The notes beneath the pieces were generated by a model. The model was not told the DNA's origin. It was given only the letters and a program-made list of their open reading frames with translations, and did no database searches. Shown here piece by piece: positions 49,981 to 58,024 of a stretch of 64,000 nt of DNA. Position numbers and translations under genes: made by a program. Position 1 is the first letter of the stretch, and each line of letters begins with the position of its first letter. The stretch comes from Mycoplasmatota bacterium (GTDB lineage: Bacteria; Bacillota_I; Bacilli_A; MAG-NZ), in NCBI GenBank assembly GCA_018394315.1, contig CP074575.1:496001-560000 (forward strand), given 5' to 3'.

Positions 49981-51405
49981 ATGTTTGAAAGGGTTAAGAG
50001 GTTAAATTATAAGACTGTTAAACATGCTTTAGTAGTAGCTGCTTTTGAAGGTAAAAACAACTTAGCAGAACTAGATGATTTGTTTGATGGTAAAATCCTG
50101 AAAAAGATAAAAAAAGGGGAAATATCTTACAAATCAGGTGAAGTTACTACACTGACCACATTTGACAAAACAAACTCAGATGTTATTTACTTCGTTGGTA
50201 TGGGGAAAGCATCTGAGCTTAGTCTAGATATTGCGAGAAAGTCATTTAAGAGGCTTGGTAAAAAATTAAAATCTAATACACTAATAGTACTAGATACTTT
50301 CCAAAATCGTAAAATTCCTTTGAACCAAATTGCGGAATTAATGGGAGAGTCAATTACAATAGCTCAGTATAAATTTGATGAACTTAAATCAGAGAAAACT
50401 TCTCGAAAAGAATTTAATATTTACTTTAATTGTAAAAATGATTATCATGAATACTTTAAAAGAGGTATTATTCTAGGGACAGCAACAAACAATGCAAGAA
50501 CACTTGTCAATAAACCTCACAATTATCTGAATGCGGAAGGATTAGCTGACTACGCTATTGATTTAGCAAAATCAAATAATCTTGAAATAAAAGTTTATGA
50601 TAAGAATGAGATTGAGGATATGGGAATGAGTGCATTCCTTGCTGTTAATAAAGGGTCACTAATTCAACCGAAACTTATTTATATTAAATATCAAGGTAAG
50701 GAAGTTTGGGATGATCCAATAGCATTAGTTGGTAAAGGATTGATGTTTGACACCGGAGGATACAATCTTAAATCAAACAGTAAAAATATGAAAACTGATA
50801 TGGCTGGTTCTGCTTCTGTATTAGGTGCTATTGAAGCTATTGCAAGATTAGGTTTAAAAGAAAATGTGATGGTAATCATTGCGGCTACTGACAATATGAT
50901 TGGAAAAGAAGCTTACCTACCTGATGATGTCATAACTTCTGCAAGTGGGAAAACAATTGAGATATTTTCGACAGATGCAGAGGGTCGCTTAACATTAGTA
51001 GATGCAATCTGGTTTGCTCAAAAAGAAGGAGCGAAAAGAATTATAGACGTAGCTACTTTGACTGGATCAATTGTCGGTGCATTAGGTGGAGCTTATGTTG
51101 GAGCTTTCACGAACGAGATTGCTTTCTTAAAGAGATTAGAAAAGGCAGCGAAGTTAGCAGGGGAACCAATTTGGCATATGCCAATTGGTGAACATTTTGA
51201 AAAAGCAATTAAAGGTAAAGTTGCGGATATAAACAACGCTGGAGTGAGAATGGGGGGAGCATGTGCGGCAGCAGCGTTCTTACAAGAGTTTGTTGAAGAA
51301 GATACAAAATGGATTCATCTAGATATTGCTGGTACAGCGTCAAAAGAAAAGACTGGTGCAACTGGAGTTATGGTTAGAGCGTTAACAAGGTTATTAGAAT
51401 CATAA
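49981..51405 (+). CDS. Leucyl aminopeptidase, M17 family
   Basis: This 474-residue enzyme has the M17 C-terminal metal domain: LVGKGLMFDTGGYNLKSNSKNMKTDMAG (about 250-278) and STDAEGRLTLVDAIWFA (about 332-348), which hold the two metals and the catalytic Arg. The N-terminal regulatory domain is divergent. It trims N-terminal residues from peptides in the cytoplasm. AGAGGGGG precedes ATG 49981; it lies in the serS transcript. Confidence 0.93.
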   Translation: MFERVKRLNYKTVKHALVVAAFEGKNNLAELDDLFDGKILKKIKKGEISYKSGEVTTLTTFDKTNSDVIYFVGMGKASELSLDIARKSFKRLGKKLKSNTLIVLDTFQNRKIPLNQIAELMGESITIAQYKFDELKSEKTSRKEFNIYFNCKNDYHEYFKRGIILGTATNNARTLVNKPHNYLNAEGLADYAIDLAKSNNLEIKVYDKNEIEDMGMSAFLAVNKGSLIQPKLIYIKYQGKEVWDDPIALVGKGLMFDTGGYNLKSNSKNMKTDMAGSASVLGAIEAIARLGLKENVMVIIAATDNMIGKEAYLPDDVITSASGKTIEIFSTDAEGRLTLVDAIWFAQKEGAKRIIDVATLTGSIVGALGGAYVGAFTNEIAFLKRLEKAAKLAGEPIWHMPIGEHFEKAIKGKVADINNAGVRMGGACAAAAFLQEFVEEDTKWIHLDIAGTASKEKTGATGVMVRALTRLLES

Positions 51406-51434
51406 AACGGGTTTCAATTGAAACCCGTTTTATT
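51404..51434. terminator. Bidirectional terminator between aminopeptidase and HIT genes
   Basis: AAAACGGGTTTC at 51404-51415 pairs perfectly with GAAACCCGTTTT at 51420-51431 around AATT. A T-rich tail lies on each strand. Confidence 0.85.
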
Positions 51435-51840
51435 TTATATTGTCAATAATAGAATGTTTTATCGCTTCTAATTCATCTTGTGTTAGTTCCTTGTTATTTG
51501 AAGAAATTAAGTAACCGTCGTTTTCATATCGTGGTATTAAATGGATGTGGTAGTGAAATACAACTTGGTAAGGTTTTCGGTTATTATTTACTATATTTAA
51601 GCCAATAGGATTAAAAGTATCTTTCAAGGCTTTACTAATCTTAGGAACTACACTAAATACTTTTGCTGCTGTTTCTGGATCCATATCAAATATATCTACC
51701 ACATGCTTTTTAGGTATTACTAGAGTATGTCCTTTTGTAGCGGGGGATATGTCTAGAAAGGCATAAACATCTTCATCCTCATATATTTTTTGAGAAGGTA
51801 TATCACCATTCACGATTTTACAAAATAAACAATTATTCAT
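51430..51840 (-). CDS. HIT family nucleotide-binding protein
   Basis: This 136-residue protein has the zinc CxxC (NNCLFCKIVNGDIPSQKIYED) and the catalytic histidine triad in VVFHYHIHLIPRY (about 95-107). It likely hydrolyses or transfers AMP from small nucleotides. ATG 51840 follows AAGGTGATGT; two earlier in-frame ATG codons sit inside the ribosome site. It converges with the aminopeptidase gene. Confidence 0.92.
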   Translation of the reverse strand: MNNCLFCKIVNGDIPSQKIYEDEDVYAFLDISPATKGHTLVIPKKHVVDIFDMDPETAAKVFSVVPKISKALKDTFNPIGLNIVNNNRKPYQVVFHYHIHLIPRYENDGYLISSNNKELTQDELEAIKHSIIDNIK

Positions 51841-51961
51841 ATACATCACCTTACAGATAGAAACTTGCTATCTTCCTTCCATATTTATTGTAACAAATAA
51901 AACACAAATTATAAATATATGTTATAATACTTTAGGAAATATTGAAATGAAGGTGACTGTG

Positions 51962-52495
51962 ATGCGAAACACTAGAAAACTGGTATTAATATCAGTACTT
52001 ATATCATTAAGTGTAGTATTAGGAATTATTGATAAATATATATCCAGTTTTATTTTACCAGGTGCAATAAGCGCTAGACTTGGATTAGCGAATATTGTCA
52101 TTATGTTGGGGATTATTTATTTGAATTTCAAGGATGTATTATTAATTGCTATATTGAAATCTGTTTTAATTGGTTTTATCCTTGGTAGATTTGATGTATT
52201 TATATATGGATTCTCGGGTACTATGTTAAGTTTTTTTGGAATGTGGATGCTGTATAAATTTACTAAAGATTGGTTTAGTCTGATTGGGATCAGTTTAATT
52301 GGTGCTATATTACATATAATTGGACAAGTAACTGCAGTTCATTGGTTATTGATAAGTGATATTGGGTACTTTTCATTATACTTTATAGTTAATCCGTTTC
52401 TTATCCCAGCTTCAATGATCACAGGAGTAATGATCGGAATTCTTACCAAATCACTTATTAGATATGTAGATAACTCAGGAATATTTAAAAGATAA
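51962..52495 (+). CDS. Gx transporter family (ECF-like) membrane protein
   Basis: This 177-residue protein has five to six membrane helices and fits the Gx_transp family (PF07456; often called heptaprenyl diphosphate synthase component I): LVLISVLISLSVVLGIIDKYISSFILPGAISARLGLANIVIMLG, then LKSVLIGFILGRFDVFIYGFSGTMLS. Members resemble ECF S components and are often near quinone or isoprenoid genes, which are not visible here. AAGGTGA seven bases before ATG 51962 sets the start. Confidence 0.82.
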   Translation: MRNTRKLVLISVLISLSVVLGIIDKYISSFILPGAISARLGLANIVIMLGIIYLNFKDVLLIAILKSVLIGFILGRFDVFIYGFSGTMLSFFGMWMLYKFTKDWFSLIGISLIGAILHIIGQVTAVHWLLISDIGYFSLYFIVNPFLIPASMITGVMIGILTKSLIRYVDNSGIFKR

Positions 52496-52518
52496 AACGC
52501 CTATTTATTGGCGTTTTT
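52494..52518. terminator. Bidirectional terminator between Gx transporter and gerQ
   Basis: AAAACGCC and GGCGTTTT flank a TATTTATT loop; T follows on the plus strand. Confidence 0.75.
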
Positions 52519-53007
52519 GTTTTTCTCTTTTCCTTGATAGTCTTGTCGGTAAGGGAATTGCTGTGTTGGTTGCTGCGGTTGAGCTTGTTGTGTTAGGGGT
52601 TGTTGAAATTGCTGGAATTGCTGTTGTTGCTGTTGTTGCTGTTGGGGCACTTGTTCTAGTAAATCTTCAAAAGGATACTCATAATTTATTTCTTCTTCGA
52701 AAGTAATATAGTTTAAATAAATCATTAATAGCAAGTATCTCATTCCTGTTTGAGGATCACTAATGATTATGTGATCTTTCCCAGCAGCTTCTAAAACACC
52801 TTTGAACAACTTACTTCCCCACTGGCTGTTCTCAAAGTTCATGTAAATTGTTGCGAGTTTACCTAGATTAAGTCTTAGTATATTTTCTATATATGACTGT
52901 TCAAAGAATGGTTGTTCAATTCCTTGTCCCGTAATAGGAGCTTGTGGGAACGTAGGAATTTGTTGGACTTGTGGTGCGACATAAGGATACTGATAATAAG
53001 AAACCAT
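52501..53007 (-). CDS. gerQ: Spore coat protein GerQ
   Basis: This 168-residue protein matches GerQ: EQSYIENILRLNLGKLATIYMNFENSQWGSKLFKGVLEAAGKDHIIISDPQTGMRYLLLMIYLNYITFEEEINY (about 37-112). In B. subtilis GerQ holds CwlJ in the coat and is cross-linked by transglutaminase. Here the core is followed by a Gln-rich tail with nine Gln in a row and further QQ units, plus a Lys-rich end. GGAGG precedes ATG 53007, twelve bases after cwlJ. Confidence 0.92.
   Translation of the reverse strand: MVSYYQYPYVAPQVQQIPTFPQAPITGQGIEQPFFEQSYIENILRLNLGKLATIYMNFENSQWGSKLFKGVLEAAGKDHIIISDPQTGMRYLLLMIYLNYITFEEEINYEYPFEDLLEQVPQQQQQQQQQFQQFQQPLTQQAQPQQPTQQFPYRQDYQGKEKNKNANK
52618..52646. repeat. CAA/CAG codon repeat in gerQ
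   Basis: On the minus strand nine consecutive CAA or CAG codons encode the longest poly-Gln run of GerQ. The CAACAG units repeat closely, so slippage could change the tract length in frame. Confidence 0.75.
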
Positions 53008-53019
53008 AATTTTCCTCCA

Positions 53020-53439
53020 TTAAAAACAATTTTCCGAAACAACAGGAGCATAGAAACAGTGAGATTTGTATCTTCCTGAATTCCATTGTCCAAACCATTG
53101 ACTTCTACAATCTTCATCAAAAGGATTATAGAACCAAAGAGCTCGAGTTGCAGGAGAGAACCTTTCTCCCTTTAAAGCTCTCTTAGCTAGCCTAATATCT
53201 CTTTCTCTTACGGGTTGATAAAAGTATGACTTTTGTGTTGCTTCAAATCCACCAGGTGATTGGTAAATCATTTGTCTTAGTGTACGAATGTCAACAAAAT
53301 CCAAGCAATCAGCTAATACTCTATTAACACCTACATTACCTACCATCAACATCCCTAAATCTCCATCACCCTCAGCTTCTGCTCTCATTAGTCGAGCTAA
53401 ATCTTTTAACTCAGCGTTAACATATTTTACAACTGCCAT
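53020..53439 (-). CDS. cwlJ: Spore cortex-lytic enzyme CwlJ
   Basis: This 139-residue protein is a Hydrolase_2 family cell wall hydrolase of CwlJ type: LARLMRAEAEGDGDLGMLMVGNVGVNRVLA with the catalytic Glu, then IYQSPGGFEATQKSYFYQP, and LWFYNPFDEDCRSQWF. CwlJ degrades cortex peptidoglycan in calcium-dipicolinate-triggered germination. It has no signal peptide, as usual for CwlJ. ATG 53439 follows GAGAGGTGA. It shares a transcript with gerQ. Confidence 0.93.
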   Translation of the reverse strand: MAVVKYVNAELKDLARLMRAEAEGDGDLGMLMVGNVGVNRVLADCLDFVDIRTLRQMIYQSPGGFEATQKSYFYQPVRERDIRLAKRALKGERFSPATRALWFYNPFDEDCRSQWFGQWNSGRYKSHCFYAPVVSENCF

Positions 53440-53458
53440 CCAATCACCTCTCAAAACA

Positions 53459-53487
53459 TATATATGGATAAACTGTCCTAAATATGA
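53459..53487 (-). promoter_or_regulatory. Candidate SigE promoter of cwlJ-gerQ
   Basis: On the minus strand TCATATT (53481-53487) fits the SigE -35 KMATATT, followed after 14 bases by CATATATA (53459-53466), a 6-of-8 match to CATACANT. cwlJ-gerQ is SigE-controlled in B. subtilis. Confidence 0.55.
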
Positions 53488-53500
53488 ATAAATAACTTAA

Positions 53501-53528
53501 TTGAGTTTTTTTTGATAAATGTTATAAT
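53501..53528 (+). promoter_or_regulatory. pta promoter
   Basis: TTGAGT (53501-53506), 16 bases, TATAAT (53523-53528). It lies 32 bases before the pta start. Confidence 0.6.
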
Positions 53529-53560
53529 ATATTGGAAATAATAAACAATGGAGGGTACTT

Positions 53561-54517
53561 ATGTCAGATTTATTTTATGAATTAAAGGCAAAAATAAAAG
53601 AAAAAGGGACAAAAATAGTTTTTCCCGAATCAGGAGATAAAAGAGTATATGAAGCTGCACTAAGATTAGCTGAAGAAAACTTAGTATCTCCTATCTTTAT
53701 TGGAAATGAGGAAGATTTCCAAAAAGAGTGCGAGAGCATTACGATCATCAATCCAAAAACGTATCAAGATTATGATAAGATGGTCGAAAAATTTGTAGAA
53801 CGTCGAAAAGGTAAAGTAACTCATGATCAAGCACATGAAATGTTACGTAGTCCAAATTACTTTGGCACAATGTTAGTATACATGGGTGAAGCAAGCGGAC
53901 TAGTGTCTGGAGCAACACACTCTACCGCAGACACAGTTAGACCAGCTCTTCAAATAATAAAAACAAAACCAGGGCTATCTAAAACATTTGGTTACTTTAT
54001 TATGTTAAGGGATAATGAGAAGTATTTAATGGGAGATTGTGCTATTAATCCTAATCCATCATCAAATGATTTAGCTGAATTCGCGGTTGAAAGTGCTTTC
54101 ATTGCACCCGCATATGACATTGATCCAAAAGTGGCTATGTTATCTTTTTCGACAAATGGCTCTGCTGTTACCGACGAGACGACAAAAGTAAAAGAAGCAA
54201 CAGCTCTTGCGAAAAGCATGAACCCAAATTTATTGATTGATGGTGAAATGCAATTTGACGCTGCTTTCGTTGAGAGTGTAGGAAAAAGTAAATTCCCAGG
54301 TTCAGACGTGGCAGGAAAAGCAAACGTCTTCATTTTCCCTGATTTAAACTCAGGTAATATCGGATACAAAATTGCTCAACGATTAGGTGGATTTGAAGCT
54401 GTAGGACCGTTCTTGGCGGGATTGAATTCTCCGGTAAACGATCTATCAAGAGGTTGTAATTCTGAAGATGTATACAAGACAGCAATTGTCACTGCTGTTC
54501 AGTCAATAATAAAATAA
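53561..54517 (+). CDS. pta: Phosphate acetyltransferase
   Basis: This 318-residue enzyme swaps acetyl-CoA and phosphate for acetyl phosphate and CoA, the step before acetate kinase. It shows KIVFPESGDKRVYEAA, LVSGATHSTADTVRPALQIIKT and MLSFSTNGSA with INGEMQFDAA-like LLIDGEMQFDAAFV. Length is that of the single-domain form. GGAGGGT precedes ATG 53561. ackA is not seen nearby. Confidence 0.95.
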   Translation: MSDLFYELKAKIKEKGTKIVFPESGDKRVYEAALRLAEENLVSPIFIGNEEDFQKECESITIINPKTYQDYDKMVEKFVERRKGKVTHDQAHEMLRSPNYFGTMLVYMGEASGLVSGATHSTADTVRPALQIIKTKPGLSKTFGYFIMLRDNEKYLMGDCAINPNPSSNDLAEFAVESAFIAPAYDIDPKVAMLSFSTNGSAVTDETTKVKEATALAKSMNPNLLIDGEMQFDAAFVESVGKSKFPGSDVAGKANVFIFPDLNSGNIGYKIAQRLGGFEAVGPFLAGLNSPVNDLSRGCNSEDVYKTAIVTAVQSIIK

Positions 54518-54540
54518 GACCCGCTAGGGTTTTATTTATA
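54517..54540 (+). terminator. Weak terminator after pta
   Basis: GACCC and GGGTT around GCTA, followed by TTATTTATAT. The stem is short. Confidence 0.45.
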
Positions 54541-54581
54541 TATACTATATAGGTATGGTACCATTAGATGAGGAGAACAAG

Positions 54582-55472
54582 ATGAAAAATATGCAAAAAA
54601 GTTTAAAGTATGAATTACTATTATTAATGGTAGCGTTGATTTGGGGAGTGGGATTTCCAGTAACCAAAATAGCTGTTCAATTAGGATTTGGCCCATTTGC
54701 AATTTTGGCAGGTAGGTTTATTATAGCTAGTATTGTACTATCCACAATCTTTAGAAAAAATTTAGTGAGGATAGACAAAAGGCACATTTTATTCGGGCTA
54801 CTCACAGGAATGTTCTTATTTGCCAGTTTTTCTTTTCAAACCGTAGGCATACTATACACTACCCCAAGTAAAAACGCATTTATCACTCAAATGATGGTTA
54901 TATTAGTTCCTTTTCTTTATTGGTTTATATATAAAGAAAAACCTAGTAAATATGCTTTTATTGGTGCTTTTGTAGCTTTAATAGGAGGGCTCGCGTTAAC
55001 GTTTAATTCCGATTTCACTTCTGGAATCAACAAAGGAGATATATTAACCTTTGGTTGTGCAGTGTTATGTGCAGTACATATTATTGCATCAACACACTTT
55101 GCTAAAAAAGAGGGTATTGATTCAATCGCATTTACCTTAGTTCAATTTTACTTAGCAGGGATAATTGCATTGGTGATTGCCCTATTTAATAAAGAGGTTC
55201 CACGTGTAACATTAATCAATTGGTGGCCGTTGGTTTTTATGGGGTTGTTAAACACGGGATTAGGTTTTACTATTCAAACATTTGCTCATAAGTACTCTAC
55301 ACCTACAAAAACAAGTATTATAGTTTCGACAGAGGCAGTCTTTGGTTCGATTGCTTCTGTGCTAATAATCGGAGAACCTTTGACAGTGCAGTTGGTAATA
55401 GGAGGGTTATTGATATTTGTTGCGGTAATAACTGTAGAAACAAGATTTGATTTTTTCAGAAGGAATAGGTGA
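54582..55472 (+). CDS. EamA (DMT) family transporter
   Basis: This 296-residue protein has ten membrane helices in two EamA repeats: LLLLMVALIWGVGFPVTKIAV opens the first and FGCAVLCAVHIIASTHFAKK the second. The family exports amino acids or metabolites; the substrate is unknown. ATG 54582 follows GAGGAG; earlier in-frame ATG codons lack a site. It contains a parS-like sequence at 55196-55211. Its stop is close to the aldo/keto reductase gene. Confidence 0.9.
   Translation: MKNMQKSLKYELLLLMVALIWGVGFPVTKIAVQLGFGPFAILAGRFIIASIVLSTIFRKNLVRIDKRHILFGLLTGMFLFASFSFQTVGILYTTPSKNAFITQMMVILVPFLYWFIYKEKPSKYAFIGAFVALIGGLALTFNSDFTSGINKGDILTFGCAVLCAVHIIASTHFAKKEGIDSIAFTLVQFYLAGIIALVIALFNKEVPRVTLINWWPLVFMGLLNTGLGFTIQTFAHKYSTPTKTSIIVSTEAVFGSIASVLIIGEPLTVQLVIGGLLIFVAVITVETRFDFFRRNR
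55196..55211 (+). other. parS: parS-like site 1
   Basis: GGTTCCACGTGTAACA matches the Firmicutes parS consensus TGTTNCACGTGAAACA at 14 of 16 positions. It lies within the EamA gene. Confidence 0.6.
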
Positions 55473-55480
55473 GGAATAAT

Positions 55481-56611
55481 ATGAGGAAGAGGATATTTAA
55501 AAAAATGGGGATTGAAACTTCACTTCTTGGTTTTGGTTGTATGAGATTTCCACAAACGGACGACGGAAAAATAGATGAAGATAAATCGTTTGAGATGTTG
55601 GACTTAGCTATTAGAAACGGAGTTAATTATTTAGATACCGCGTGGCCTTATCACAACAATACTAGTGAGGAGTTTGTAGGGAGAGTTTTAAAGAAGTACG
55701 ACCGAGAGTCTTTGTTTATTGCGACCAAACTTCCGTTATGGGAATGTAAAAAAACTGACGATGTAGAAACTATCTTTAACAAGCAACTGAAAAAATTAGA
55801 TATTGATTACATTGATTTTTATTTAATCCACGCAGTTAGTAAGGATAGAATTAATGATCTCAAAGAATATAAAGTAATAGAAACCCTTTCTAAATTACGG
55901 GATGAAGGCAAGATTAAATATATAGGGTTTTCGTTTCATGATGATTTAGATGCATTTAAATTATGGGTTGATTTATGGGAGTGGGACTTTGTTCAGATTC
56001 AATTAAATTATATGGATATAGATCACCAACAAGGAATAGAAGGGTATCATCTACTGGTTGAAAAAGGAATCCCTTGTATTGTTATGGAGCCAGTTAAGGG
56101 TGGAAAATTAGCTAGCTTTAGAAATAATATCGAAGGACTATTTAAAAATGTTCATCCCGAAAGGTCTATTGCATCATGGGCGTTTAGATGGGTTGCTTCT
56201 TTGGAAAATGTTAAAGTTATTTTAAGTGGAATGAGTACATTAGAACAAGTAAAAGATAATATTGATACTTTTTCGAATTTGGAAAAAATGAACGAAAAGG
56301 AATTCGAAGTAATAGATACTGTTTCTAAAACCTTGAATGATTTACAATTGGTTTCTTGTACTAATTGTAAATATTGTATGCCATGTGAGTTTGGAGTTGA
56401 TATACCTAGAAACTTGAATTTACGTAATTCATACAATATGTACAATGATGAAGTCGGTGCGTCTTGGATGACGAATATGTTGAATAAGAAAGAAGCTTTT
56501 GCGAACACTTGCACAAATTGCTCTATTTGTGTTGATAAATGCCCTCAGATGATTAATATACCTAGAGAGTTGGAAATTGTAAATGAGAAATTTAAAAGGT
56601 TTATTAAGTAG
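55481..56611 (+). CDS. Aldo/keto reductase with 4Fe-4S domain
   Basis: This 376-residue protein is an aldo/keto reductase barrel (GFGCMRFPQTDDGKID, NYLDTAWPYHNNTSEEFVGRVLK with the catalytic Asp/Tyr, IDFYLIHAV) fused to a ferredoxin-like tail with CTNCKYCMPCEFGVDIPRN and NTCTNCSICVDKCPQMINIP. It probably reduces a carbonyl with NAD(P)H and electrons through Fe-S clusters. ATG 55481 follows AGGTGAGGA; the in-frame GTG 55469 is in that site. Confidence 0.9.
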   Translation: MRKRIFKKMGIETSLLGFGCMRFPQTDDGKIDEDKSFEMLDLAIRNGVNYLDTAWPYHNNTSEEFVGRVLKKYDRESLFIATKLPLWECKKTDDVETIFNKQLKKLDIDYIDFYLIHAVSKDRINDLKEYKVIETLSKLRDEGKIKYIGFSFHDDLDAFKLWVDLWEWDFVQIQLNYMDIDHQQGIEGYHLLVEKGIPCIVMEPVKGGKLASFRNNIEGLFKNVHPERSIASWAFRWVASLENVKVILSGMSTLEQVKDNIDTFSNLEKMNEKEFEVIDTVSKTLNDLQLVSCTNCKYCMPCEFGVDIPRNLNLRNSYNMYNDEVGASWMTNMLNKKEAFANTCTNCSICVDKCPQMINIPRELEIVNEKFKRFIK

Positions 56612-56625
56612 TTTCACGTGGAACA
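56610..56625 (-). other. parS: parS-like site 2, over the rnmV start codon
   Basis: Read on the minus strand TGTTCCACGTGAAACT matches the parS consensus at 15 of 16 positions. It covers the GTG start of rnmV. Confidence 0.75.
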
Positions 56626-57166
56626 AGAAAAGCGAGTAGTTTTAGTCGTTGAGGGTAAAAACGATTATGCAAAAGTGAAGAGTGTTTTTCCTGATGTTGA
56701 TATTATAACAACAAATGGAAGCGAGATAAGCAAAGAAACTCTATGTGAAATCGAAAAACTAAGTCAAGATAGAAGAGTGATACTCTTGTTGGATCCGGAT
56801 GGTCCCGGGGAGCGAATCAGAAAAAAAATAATAAATAGTGCTCCTAGTGTAGAACATGTTTTTGTTGATAGAGCTTTAGCTATAAGTTCGAACAAGAAAA
56901 AAATAGGAATTGAACATATGGCGAAAGAAGACTTATTAGAATCACTCAGACACATCAAAAAACCAACAAACAGAAAAACTGTAACAAGGTTAGATTTATT
57001 TAGATTATCATTAATAGGATGTTCAGATTCTAAGTTCTTGCGTAAAGAGGTATGCAGTGAATTAGGAATAGGGTTTGCGAATGGGAAAACTCTTTTAAAC
57101 AAGATAAACATGTTTGGTTATAGTTATTCTGAACTAAAAAAAGCTGTATTGAAGGTGAAGACATGA
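56618..57166 (+). CDS. rnmV: Ribonuclease M5
   Basis: This 182-residue Toprim nuclease matures 5S rRNA. It has VVLVVEGKNDYAKV (Glu11-like) and ILLLDPDGPGERIRKKI with the metal Asps, then the C-terminal RNA part. The start is probably GTG 56618 and lacks a good ribosome site, since a parS-like sequence covers it. It overlaps ksgA by four bases, the order of B. subtilis. Confidence 0.93.
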   Translation: MEQEKRVVLVVEGKNDYAKVKSVFPDVDIITTNGSEISKETLCEIEKLSQDRRVILLLDPDGPGERIRKKIINSAPSVEHVFVDRALAISSNKKKIGIEHMAKEDLLESLRHIKKPTNRKTVTRLDLFRLSLIGCSDSKFLRKEVCSELGIGFANGKTLLNKINMFGYSYSELKKAVLKVKT

Positions 57167-58005
57167 ATTTAGGGAAATACAACAGCACTAGAAAAATACT
57201 TGATGAGTATAGACTGAACGCAAAAAAGAAATTCGGACAAAATTTTTTAATAGATCAAAATATATTAAAAAAAATAGTGGTTGGCGCTAAAATAGACAAG
57301 AATACTATTGTTGTGGAGATAGGACCTGGGTTAGGATCGTTAACGGAACATCTCTGTAAGAGCGCAAAAGAAGTGATTGCGTATGAAATAGACCCTGATA
57401 TGGTCCGTGTTCTAAATGAGACCTTGAGTGAACACGACAATTTAACTATCGTTAATAGTGACTTTTTGAAGGATGATTTAAGTCTTCTTGAAAATAAAGA
57501 AATAGTGGTTGTAGCCAATTTACCTTATTATATTACTACCCCCATTCTTTTTAAGATGTTGGAATCGCAATTAGACATTAAAAGATTTGTTTTAATGATG
57601 CAAAAAGAGGTAGCAAACAGATTGTCCGGTAACATAAATACTAAAGAATATAATGCGTTATCGATAGCTATACAATACCGATTGGAACCGGAAATATTGT
57701 TTAATGTTTCTAGAGAGGTTTTTCTACCAAAACCCAATGTTGATAGCAGTGTGATATTGTTAGAAAGATTGGAGAAAAAAAGAGTTGATGTAAGTGATGA
57801 GGAATGGTTTTTTAAAATAGTGAAATCCTCCTTTACTCAAAGGAGAAAAACTTTGGCAAACAACTTGAGTTTCACTTTAGGTGTAAGTAAACAAGTGGTT
57901 GGAAAAGCTCTCTTAAAATTAGGTAAAAGAGAAGACTCTCGCGCAGAAAGTTTATCTATAGAAGATTTTGCAGAGTTGAGTGAAGAATTAAAAAAAGGCG
58001 AATAA
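57163..58005 (+). CDS. ksgA: 16S rRNA (A1518/A1519) dimethyltransferase
   Basis: This 280-residue enzyme methylates two adjacent adenines near the 3' end of 16S rRNA. It has KKFGQNFLIDQNILKKI, the SAM loop VEIGPGLGSLTEHL (about 45-58) and catalytic NLPYYITTPILF. It overlaps rnmV and ends at a terminator. Confidence 0.97.
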   Translation: MNLGKYNSTRKILDEYRLNAKKKFGQNFLIDQNILKKIVVGAKIDKNTIVVEIGPGLGSLTEHLCKSAKEVIAYEIDPDMVRVLNETLSEHDNLTIVNSDFLKDDLSLLENKEIVVVANLPYYITTPILFKMLESQLDIKRFVLMMQKEVANRLSGNINTKEYNALSIAIQYRLEPEILFNVSREVFLPKPNVDSSVILLERLEKKRVDVSDEEWFFKIVKSSFTQRRKTLANNLSFTLGVSKQVVGKALLKLGKREDSRAESLSIEDFAELSEELKKGE

Positions 58006-58020
58006 TTTTCGCCTTTACTT
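57994..58020. terminator. Terminator between ksgA and uraA
   Basis: AAAGGCGAA at 57994-58002 pairs with TTCGCCTTT at 58007-58015. It includes the ksgA stop and can serve both convergent genes. Confidence 0.7.
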
Positions 58021-58024
58021 TACT

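Noticed and set aside
52887..53120. Extra minus-strand frames across the cwlJ-gerQ junction
   Set aside because: They run out of frame with both conserved genes and have no support of their own.
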